NCBI GenBank assembly: GCA_964621605.1
Contig: CAZUMJ010000073.1
Location: 1-5,278 of the forward strand
DNA length: 5,278 nt
Origin: CAZUMJ01 sp964621605
GTDB lineage: Bacteria; Actinomycetota; Acidimicrobiia; Acidimicrobiales; Iamiaceae
Reading direction: 5' to 3'
Each line of letters starts with the position of its first letter. The first letter of the stretch is position 1. A program made the position numbers and the translations under genes. Below the pieces are notes generated by a model that worked only from the letters and a program-made list of their open reading frames with translations, ran no database searches and was not told the DNA's origin. Of the stretch, positions 1 to 5,278 are shown in pieces.

Positions 1-6
1 GGCCTC

Positions 7-531
7 GTGGCACGTTTCCTCCCCGCTATGGGTGCACAGCAGCCGCCATTCGAGACCGCGTTCGACGGCCTCTTCCGCCGGGCCTTCGTCGTGGCCCGAC
101 GGATCCTTGGCGACCCCAGCCGCGCCGAAGACGTCGCCGCCGAGGCACTCGCCCGCGCGTACGCCAACTGGCCGAAGATCGGCGACCAGCCGTGGCGCGA
201 AGGGTGGGTCGTGCGCGTCGCCACCAACCTGGCACTCGACGTCGTCCGCAAGCAGCAACGTCTCTCCGATGCACCGCCCGTCGAGCAGAGCGTCGAAGAC
301 GACGACGTCGCGGTGCGGCTCGCGCTCGCCGCCGCCCTGGCACGCCTCCCCCGCCGCCAACGTGAGGTCGTCGCCCTGCGGTATCTGTCCGGCCTGAGCG
401 AAGCCGAGACCGCCGCCGCGCTCCAGGTGTCGGCCGGCTCGGTCAAGACCCACCTTCACCGGGGCCTCGCTTCGCTGCGCAACGTGCTCGGCGACGCCCC
501 CGAACTCAGCGAGGTGAACGGCCATGTCTGA
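7..531 (+). CDS. ECF-type RNA polymerase sigma factor
   Basis: This is a small two-domain alternative sigma factor that would direct RNA polymerase to a limited promoter set. Numbered from the GTG at 7, a sigma-2 domain spans about residues 16-85. Its AEDVAAEALARAYANW helix (about 40-55) is the usual region 2.2 core-binding signature, followed by WVVRVATNLALDVVRK (67-82), the region 2.3/2.4 helix that contacts the -10 element. A sigma-4 domain covers about 106-160, with LPRRQREVVALRYLSGLS and a helix-turn-helix ending SAGSVKTHLHRGLASLR. There is no sigma-3 domain and no C-terminal extension, so 174 residues is normal for the ECF group. The start is uncertain: GTG at 7 has only six bases before it, the ATG at 28 (167 residues) lacks a good ribosome binding site, and the frame is open to the window edge. 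The stop overlaps the next gene by 8 bases. The subgroup and its target promoters cannot be told from the sequence alone. Confidence 0.93.
   Translation: MARFLPAMGAQQPPFETAFDGLFRRAFVVARRILGDPSRAEDVAAEALARAYANWPKIGDQPWREGWVVRVATNLALDVVRKQQRLSDAPPVEQSVEDDDVAVRLALAAALARLPRRQREVVALRYLSGLSEAETAAALQVSAGSVKTHLHRGLASLRNVLGDAPELSEVNGHV
511..516 (+). promoter_or_regulatory. Ribosome binding site for the membrane protein gene at 524
   Basis: GAGGTG lies seven bases before the ATG at 524, inside the last codons of the sigma factor gene. It supports 524 as the start and, with the 8-base overlap (ATGTCTGA), suggests that translation of the two genes is coupled. Confidence 0.6.
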
Positions 532-1516
532 ACCCTGGCCTGTGCCCACACCCCGTGACGAGCTGCTCGAACGGGTCGTCACCCGCGGACGGAGGATTCG
601 CATGATCGCCCACCTGACAAAGATCGCCGTCGTCGCCGGCGTCGTCGCGGCCGGCACGGGCGGAGGGTTCCTCGCCCAACGTGCCCTCTCGAACGACACC
701 TCCACCGGGATCAGCGCGGCCGCCGCGAACGGCGCCGTGCAGACGTACCGCTGCCCAGACCAGGACGTGGTCGGCGCCCTGCACGCCGGCGACCGTATCT
801 ACATCACCGGCCGCAACGCGGCCGACGACCCGGCCTGGTTGCAGATCCGCGACCCCCGACAGCTCAGCGAACGGGTCTGGGTGCGCACCGAGTCGATCCG
901 GCCCGACGGGTCGACCGACGACGTTCCCGTCGCACGATGCGACGAGGCGACCGCGGGCGGGACGGCCCCCACATCGGCGCCGGGGACGACGACCGTGCCG
1001 GGCTCGACGACGACCTCCTCAACCGAACCCGACGCCTCGACGACGGTGCCCGGCCAGACCACCGTTCCGGGGCAGACCACCGTGCCCGGCCAGACGACGC
1101 TCCCGAGCCAGACCACGCTGCCGCCGGGTTCCACCACCACACCGACGACGCAGCAGCCTGCAGAACCACCCGTCATCGGCTCGGTCCAGGCGTCACCCAC
1201 CTCGATCTACGAGCAGGACTACGGCCCCTGCCCGAAGGAGTTCTACCGGACGACCATCACGGCGTCGGTGAAGAACGCGACGAGCGCCACGCTGCACTGG
1301 AAGGTCGGCGGCCAGGGCGAGCAGACCAAGTCGATGAGCTTCAACGGTCTGGACTTCACCGCCATGCTCGGCACCTTCGGCGACAGCACGGTTCCCGGCA
1401 ACAGTGCGGCGCATCTCGACATCGACGTGTGGGTCACTGCGACCGGTCCCGGTGGTGCCGCCGGCGCCGGACCGCACGCCACCGTGCGGCTCAACAACTG
1501 CTTCGGGCCGTTCTGA
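524..1516 (+). CDS. Single-pass membrane protein with SH3b-like region, TP-repeat linker and C-terminal beta domain
   Basis: This is a 330-residue protein of unknown function, probably a partner or sensor for the sigma factor gene it overlaps. Residues 1-33 are cytoplasmic by the positive-inside rule (RGRRIR at 21-26, K33), and a membrane helix runs about 34-52. Outside, residues about 72-139 resemble a bacterial SH3 domain: YRCPDQDVVGALHAGDRIYI, then WLQIRD and RVWVRTESI. C77 and C139 bracket this region and could pair. Residues about 145-212 are a Thr/Pro/Ser/Gly linker with four hexapeptide repeats (175-198). Residues about 216-330 look like an Ig-like beta-sandwich, with C236 and C326 near its ends. 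Genes just after ECF sigma factors often encode anti-sigma factors, but the cytoplasmic part here is too short for a standard zinc-binding anti-sigma domain and lacks its HxxxCxxC motif. ATG 602, which has its own GGAGG, is an alternative start that would remove the cytoplasmic tail. Confidence 0.88.
   Translation: MSEPWPVPTPRDELLERVVTRGRRIRMIAHLTKIAVVAGVVAAGTGGGFLAQRALSNDTSTGISAAAANGAVQTYRCPDQDVVGALHAGDRIYITGRNAADDPAWLQIRDPRQLSERVWVRTESIRPDGSTDDVPVARCDEATAGGTAPTSAPGTTTVPGSTTTSSTEPDASTTVPGQTTVPGQTTVPGQTTLPSQTTLPPGSTTTPTTQQPAEPPVIGSVQASPTSIYEQDYGPCPKEFYRTTITASVKNATSATLHWKVGGQGEQTKSMSFNGLDFTAMLGTFGDSTVPGNSAAHLDIDVWVTATGPGGAAGAGPHATVRLNNCFGPF
1046..1117 (+). repeat. Four tandem 18-base units encoding [V/L]PxQTT hexapeptides
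   Basis: Four in-frame 18-base units code for VPGQTT three times and then LPSQTT. The units differ at third positions (gtgcccggccag, gttccggggcag, gtgcccggccag, ctcccgagccag), so they have diverged and are not a recent perfect expansion. They lie in the extracellular linker between the SH3b-like region and the C-terminal domain. Such Thr/Pro runs are usually flexible and are common sites of O-mannosylation in Actinobacteria. Confidence 0.85.
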
Positions 1517-1522
1517 GAGGAG
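1517..1522 (+). promoter_or_regulatory. Ribosome binding site deciding the start at 1531
   Basis: GAGGAG directly follows the TGA at 1514-1516 and sits eight bases before the ATG at 1531. It fixes the start of the large surface protein. The same reading frame is open back to 937, but that stretch lies on top of the preceding gene. Confidence 0.8.
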
Positions 1523-1530
1523 AAGGCGAC

Positions 1531-4317
1531 ATGCGACGCAAGATCCTCGTGCAATCCGTGGTGGGCCTCGCGGGCCTGGCGGCCTTCGTCGGCGCCGGCT
1601 GGGCCATCGGTTCGGCCACCGCAACGCACCACAGCGCCGAACCCACCGCCGCATCCGCCGCGACGGCGGCACACCAGGGCCTGCAACGGGTGCCGCTGCT
1701 ACAGGTCGAGTCGCCCAACGCGGGCAAGGCGGCCACGCTCACCTACGAGGCGCCGCCCGGGGCCACCGCACCCACCGACGCGCCCCCCACCCCACCGCAG
1801 CCCGCCCCCACCGCGCCCAGCGACCCCAGCGCACAAGCCCAGGTGTGGCTCCCCGCACCCTCAGGTTCCGGCGCATCGGGCAGCACCAACCCGAGCGGCT
1901 CGTCGCCCACGACCGCGCCCACCGCGCCCACCTCGCCCACCTCGCCCTCGACCGAGGGCGCACCTTCGACCACCGTCGCTGCCCCCTCGGGCACGAGCGG
2001 TGGCACCACGGCGGGAACCGCTCCCGGGAGCCCGAGCGCTCCCGGGGGTTTCCCCGCTCCCGCCACCCCCGCCGACATCGCGGCGCGCGGCCTCATCCCG
2101 CAGATCACGCTGCCCGGCGGCGCGCTGCCGCAGTTCATGGACCTGTGCGCGGCCGACAATCCGCCGGCGTCCTGCCCGCGGGGCGTCAGCGGCACGGTGT
2201 TCGTGTCCGACTCCGCCTTCGCCATCCTGCGCGCCGAACCCGTGCAAGAGCGGGCGTGCGGCACGCTCAGCCTCGACCGCGACCACTACCCGCTCGCCAT
2301 CACCTCGAACGCTCCCGGCGACTTCACCATCGACCAACGCTCCGACCAGACCGGCCGCGCCACCCACCTCACCGTCTCCACCTCTGCCGCCGAGGCCCGC
2401 CGCTGGGCCGACCACGGTTCGAGCGGCGTCGCCGTGACCTGCCTGACCATGCCCGTCGCAGCGGGTGACTCGACCTTCTCGCTGCACCTCCACGGCGTGC
2501 GCGCCGGTACCCACGACACGTTGGGCGCAGAGCTCGACATCCAGGTCAGCCCCCCGATCTCGGAACACCCCCCGGTGCTGTTCCGCCCGGTCGACGGCCT
2601 CAACGGGCTCGTGATCGCCGGCTCCGCCGACGACGAACGCGTCGAGGCCGTGCTGGTGCGCCGCCCGACCGGCACGACGACGTCGGCCTGTTCGAGCCTC
2701 GACAGCGGCCCGGCATCCGTAGGCCTCCACCCGCAGGCGCTCACCGACCAGGCCGGCGGTGGGTTCTTCGCCCTCAGCCCCTTCATGGGCACACCCTTCC
2801 CCCGGGCGCACGCCTTCGCGGTGCAGCTCCCACAGGCCGACACCTACGACCTGTGCCTCACCTGGTCGCACGACGTCGCACCCCACGCAGAGGTCACCGG
2901 GCGTGAGGCGTTCGAGCTGCAACCGCCCGCGCATCCGAGCGTCCACATCGACGCCGGCACCGTCGAGGTCCACCAGCCCCGCCCCGGTGCGAACGTGCCG
3001 CTCACCGACCTCCAAGGGGCAGTCGTAGGCGTCGCCGACGGCACCGGACGCGCCCTGTGCCCCGACGTCGACGTCGCAGTGCCGAACGCCGACACGGTGC
3101 GGCTGTGCGCGCTCGAGTCGACCGGTGGCATCCCGATGGTGCAGTTCAGTGCGCACGGCGAGTACCGCGCCGATAGCGGCACCCGCAGCGGTGCACCGTT
3201 CACCGGGGCGCTCAGCCTCGACCAGGTGCCGTGCGCGGCCGCCGCGACCTGTACCGACACCTTGTGGCTGCCGCTGTACGTCCCGGGCAGCAGCAGCTCG
3301 TCGATGGGCCGCGTGCAGATCCTGCTCACCTACACGAACCCGCCCGCGGGCCTCACCGGGGCGGACTGGGTGTGGGAGCCCAGCGGAGGGTTCGGCTCCG
3401 CCGGCGCGGCGCGCCCCACCGACGACACGCACCCCCAACTCGACCTGTCGGCGACACGGTTCGTGTATGACCCCGCCGATCCGCTCCACCTGACGGTGCA
3501 CTGGAAGACGACCGGCCCGGCGCGGGGCAGAGTCGAGCTCCTTCCTGAAACAGCCAACCAGGTGTCGTGCCGAGCAGCCCTCGGGCCGGGCGAGGTCCCA
3601 CGCAGCGGGGGGCGCTCCGACCAGGCGGACCAAGGCGACGACACCTTCGAGGTGTGCCCCGGCGAGCGCTACTCGGTGCGCATCCGGCTCGAGAACCGCG
3701 CGACGCATGAGGTCACCTGGGTGCTCGGGCGCAACGCCGTGGTCCCCGCCGGTGAACCCGCAGGTTACGAAACGGCCCACTGGAGCGACGCCCACTTCGT
3801 CACCCCACCCGTCACCATCGAGGTGACCTTCGGGGCGAAGGCACGACTCGGCGGCATCACAGACGGCATCCCGCAGTTCCCCGGCGACACCGGCCAGCCA
3901 CCGCTCGCCCACATCGACTGGTGGATCGACATCGCAGGTCACGAGTTCAGCCAGAGCCGCCGCAGTGGCTTCATCGTGCAGAACTCACCGACCTGCGCGG
4001 CGTTCACCGCCTTCGACCTGGCGCAGGGCGCCCTCGGCACGCAGCCGATCCGGCTCCACGTCGGCGCCCGCTTCAGCGTCCACGCATTGGCCATGTACTC
4101 CCTGTACGACCGGTGCCGAGACCTCACCTCCGAGAGCATCGGCGCCCCCAGGAGCGAGGACTGGGGGGAGATATCCCCCACCATCCCTGTGGGCGACCTG
4201 CTGACGCTCGGCCGGGTGCAGGCGGTGCAGCCTCAGACGACCGGAGTGCCCAACGTGACGTGCACCCAGTGCGAGGTGTGGCTGACCGTCGACATCCGTG
4301 GCCACCAGGTGCCCTGA
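1531..4317 (+). CDS. Large exported or membrane-anchored cysteine-rich surface protein, function unknown
   Basis: This is a 928-residue protein with no family I recognise. The N-terminus, MRRKIL followed by a hydrophobic stretch at about 5-27, is a signal peptide or membrane anchor; ATA at 29-31 is a possible signal peptidase site. Residues about 76-180 are a low-complexity Pro/Thr/Ser/Ala/Gly linker. From about 182 to 928 the sequence looks like several consecutive beta-rich domains, with alternating hydrophobic strands and many Gly/Pro/Asp turns. This part holds all 16 cysteines: 206, 215, 243, 304, 387, 442, 510, 526, 568, 574, 680, 709, 822, 862, 911 and 914. The even number and close spacing suggest eight disulfides outside the membrane. 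No protease, glycosidase or sortase-sorting motif is visible. The gene starts 14 bases after the previous stop behind a strong ribosome binding site, so it is probably co-transcribed with the two genes before it. An adhesin, a matrix protein or a ligand-binding protein are all possible. Confidence 0.88.
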   Translation: MRRKILVQSVVGLAGLAAFVGAGWAIGSATATHHSAEPTAASAATAAHQGLQRVPLLQVESPNAGKAATLTYEAPPGATAPTDAPPTPPQPAPTAPSDPSAQAQVWLPAPSGSGASGSTNPSGSSPTTAPTAPTSPTSPSTEGAPSTTVAAPSGTSGGTTAGTAPGSPSAPGGFPAPATPADIAARGLIPQITLPGGALPQFMDLCAADNPPASCPRGVSGTVFVSDSAFAILRAEPVQERACGTLSLDRDHYPLAITSNAPGDFTIDQRSDQTGRATHLTVSTSAAEARRWADHGSSGVAVTCLTMPVAAGDSTFSLHLHGVRAGTHDTLGAELDIQVSPPISEHPPVLFRPVDGLNGLVIAGSADDERVEAVLVRRPTGTTTSACSSLDSGPASVGLHPQALTDQAGGGFFALSPFMGTPFPRAHAFAVQLPQADTYDLCLTWSHDVAPHAEVTGREAFELQPPAHPSVHIDAGTVEVHQPRPGANVPLTDLQGAVVGVADGTGRALCPDVDVAVPNADTVRLCALESTGGIPMVQFSAHGEYRADSGTRSGAPFTGALSLDQVPCAAAATCTDTLWLPLYVPGSSSSSMGRVQILLTYTNPPAGLTGADWVWEPSGGFGSAGAARPTDDTHPQLDLSATRFVYDPADPLHLTVHWKTTGPARGRVELLPETANQVSCRAALGPGEVPRSGGRSDQADQGDDTFEVCPGERYSVRIRLENRATHEVTWVLGRNAVVPAGEPAGYETAHWSDAHFVTPPVTIEVTFGAKARLGGITDGIPQFPGDTGQPPLAHIDWWIDIAGHEFSQSRRSGFIVQNSPTCAAFTAFDLAQGALGTQPIRLHVGARFSVHALAMYSLYDRCRDLTSESIGAPRSEDWGEISPTIPVGDLLTLGRVQAVQPQTTGVPNVTCTQCEVWLTVDIRGHQVP
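1912..1947 (+). repeat. Four tandem 9-base units encoding Thr-Ala/Ser-Pro
   Basis: The units acc-gcg-ccc (twice) and acc-tcg-ccc (twice) encode TAPTAPTSPTSP at about residues 128-139 of the large surface protein. They form the most regular part of its linker, which separates the membrane segment from the cysteine-rich domains. Confidence 0.8.
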
Positions 4318-4343
4318 CACCGTTGTGCCGCGGTGCTGCCAGG

Positions 4344-4376
4344 CCGATCCGCCGGCGCTCGCTGCGGCGGCATCGG
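4344..4376 (+). terminator. GC-rich stem-loop after the large surface protein gene
   Basis: CCGATCCGCCG (4344-4354) pairs with CGGCGGcATCGG (4365-4376), an 11-base-pair stem with one bulged C at 4371 and a 10-base loop. It begins 26 bases after the stop at 4315-4317. There is no T-run after it, which is common for actinobacterial hairpin terminators but leaves the assignment uncertain; it could instead protect the transcript's 3' end. Confidence 0.5.
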
Positions 4377-4388
4377 GGCACCGGTGCC
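4377..4388. promoter_or_regulatory. 12-base perfect palindrome, possible operator or second hairpin
   Basis: GGCACCGGTGCC is a perfect palindrome 66 bases before the ATG of the lipoprotein gene. The symmetry extends with one G:T position to 4374-4391, so as RNA it could fold as a 7-base-pair stem with a CCGG loop. It abuts the preceding stem-loop and shares bases 4374-4376 with it. A protein-binding site and a second transcript hairpin are both possible. I saw no clear -35/-10 promoter between here and 4455. Confidence 0.3.
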
Positions 4389-4454
4389 TCGGGTGGCCCG
4401 GGCGGGTTCGACGGCGGGCGGTCATCGCGGCTCAGCCTTCGGCGGGACGGCATC

Positions 4455-5278
4455 ATGGAAGGCGTGCAACGCGCGTTCCTCCCCGCTGGTGCAGCTCTGT
4501 TGGCTGCCGCCCTCACCCTCACGACGGGGTGCGCCACCCGCAACGGTGACGTCGCCGCGTTCTGCCGGGAGCTTCCGCGCACGAGCGCCATCTCACTGCT
4601 CGAACCCAACCAGCTGGCGCAGAGCAGCTCTCCCGCGCAGGTCTCGGCACGGCTGCACAAGGTGAGCACCGAGCTCCGCAAGCTCGAACGTGCCGCCCCG
4701 CGGACCATACGAAGCGACGTCGCCACCGTCGCCAACTTCACGCAGCGTTTCGCGTTCGAACTGGACCGCATCCTGCGTGACAACCCCACAGGCCCGACCT
4801 CGGCGACGACGCTCCCGCCGATGGCCCGCCTCGACGAGTCAGGGCACTCCGCCACGGCGGGTCACTCGGTGCAGGTGATCGGCCCGGACGGGCAGTACGG
4901 CGTCGATCCTGACGGGTGGTGGAACAACCCGATCTTCATGGCCTACAACCGCGTCGGTCACCGCTACCCGGGAGCGCTGAAGGCGAGCGCGTCGTTCGTC
5001 GACTACGCGAAGGACCACTGCGGCGAGCGGGTACTCCCTCAGGGCTACGTCGACTACAGCGACCAGGGCACCGGGACGGGCAACCCCTACGGCGAGTTCA
5101 ATCCGGACGGCACACCGATCGGGCCGCAGGTGAGCGCGCCAGCGATGACGCCGACGGTGACGCCGCCGGAGGCGAACCTGTCGCCCGGCCCGGGTGGGCG
5201 ACCGAACGCACCGACGACGACCACCACCACCGTGGTGCTCGGTGCGCCGACCGCGTCGACCGCAGCGGGTGCGCCGAC
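4455..5278 (+). CDS. Putative secreted lipoprotein, 3' end beyond the window
   Basis: The frame from ATG 4455 has no stop through the right edge: 274 codons are visible and the C-terminus is missing. The N-terminus, MEGVQRAFLPAGAALLAAAL then TLTTGC, reads as a lipoprotein signal with C26 as the lipidated cysteine. The residue at -3 is Thr, not the usual Leu/Val/Ile, so the lipobox is relaxed. Residues about 33-112 are largely helical and resemble a type often seen in actinobacterial secreted proteins: FCRELP, then LHKVSTELRKLERAAPRTIRSD, with FVDYAKDHCG at about 181-190. C37 and C189 may pair. Between them, about 113-180, is an insert rich in Gly, Pro and aromatics (YGVDPDGWWNNPIFMAY). After about 225 a Pro/Thr-rich tail begins, with six Thr in a row near 254-259. 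A weak GGGA at 4444-4447 could bind the ribosome. It may have its own promoter or be read through from the gene before it. Function unknown. Confidence 0.82.
   Translation, partial: MEGVQRAFLPAGAALLAAALTLTTGCATRNGDVAAFCRELPRTSAISLLEPNQLAQSSSPAQVSARLHKVSTELRKLERAAPRTIRSDVATVANFTQRFAFELDRILRDNPTGPTSATTLPPMARLDESGHSATAGHSVQVIGPDGQYGVDPDGWWNNPIFMAYNRVGHRYPGALKASASFVDYAKDHCGERVLPQGYVDYSDQGTGTGNPYGEFNPDGTPIGPQVSAPAMTPTVTPPEANLSPGPGGRPNAPTTTTTTVVLGAPTASTAAGAP

Noticed and set aside
524..622. Zinc-binding anti-sigma domain in the membrane protein
   Set aside because: The cytoplasmic segment is only about 33 residues and has no HxxxCxxC motif or any cysteine.
937..1530. Upstream extension of the large surface protein frame by 198 codons
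   Set aside because: This part lies over the preceding gene in another frame and gives an Arg/His/Asp-rich sequence unlike a protein. The ATG at 1531 has a good ribosome binding site and begins a signal-like segment.
1531..1560. Twin-arginine (Tat) signal in the large surface protein
   Set aside because: RRKIL partly resembles the Tat motif, but the residue before the arginines is the initiator Met and Phe is replaced by Ile. A Sec signal or membrane anchor is more likely.
1404..2468. 354-residue + strand frame overlapping the end of the membrane protein gene and the start of the large protein gene
   Set aside because: Its product is dominated by Arg, His and Pro, the usual signature of an out-of-frame reading of GC-rich DNA, and it conflicts with two better-supported genes.
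1861..3942. 693-residue open frame on the - strand, opposite the large surface protein gene
   Set aside because: Long antisense frames are expected opposite GC-rich genes. Its product is an Arg/Gly/Ala/Val-biased sequence with no domains, hydrophobic segments or ribosome binding site, whereas the + strand has a signal peptide, a linker and ordered cysteines.
4389..4454. A -35/-10 promoter for the lipoprotein gene
   Set aside because: No TTGACA/TATAAT-like or GGAAC-type ECF promoter pair could be recognised in this short GC-rich stretch.
4124..4855. 243-residue - strand frame across the intergenic gap and the lipoprotein gene
   Set aside because: The Ser/Arg-rich product has no recognisable domain, and the opposite strand has a lipoprotein signal in an open frame running to the window end.

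Overview
The window is very GC-rich DNA with dense, same-strand genes, strongly G/C-biased third codon positions, Shine-Dalgarno sites and GTG/ATG starts. This fits a free-living member of the Actinomycetota. The Thr/Pro-rich extracellular linkers (TTTVPG-like runs) and the sigma-factor-plus-surface-protein layout are reminiscent of Acidimicrobiia (Ilumatobacter-like) genomes, but that placement is inference only. No RNA genes, mobile elements, CRISPR arrays or tRNAs were seen.

All four genes lie on the + strand. (1) At about 7-531 is an ECF-type sigma factor whose 5' end is not fully resolved. (2) At 524-1516, overlapping it by 8 bases, is a single-pass membrane protein with a short cytoplasmic N-terminus, an SH3b-like extracellular region, a hexapeptide-repeat Thr/Pro linker and a C-terminal beta-sandwich-like domain. 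(3) At 1531-4317, 14 bases further on and behind a strong ribosome binding site, is a 928-residue exported or anchored protein. It has a long Pro/Thr/Ser/Ala linker and a roughly 750-residue all-beta-looking region with 16 cysteines. (4) After a 137-base gap that holds two inverted repeats, a lipoprotein gene starts at 4455 and runs off the right edge while still open.

Genes 1-3 look like one transcription unit. The overlap between genes 1 and 2 suggests translational coupling, so the sigma factor and the membrane protein are probably made together. A reasonable but unproven reading is that the sigma factor controls a set of cell-surface proteins, with gene 2 as a candidate sensor or partner. 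Genes 2, 3 and 4 are all predicted to be outside the membrane and all carry disordered Pro/Thr-rich linkers, so the locus as a whole looks devoted to the cell envelope. None of the three extracellular proteins shows a recognisable catalytic motif, and their functions are unknown.
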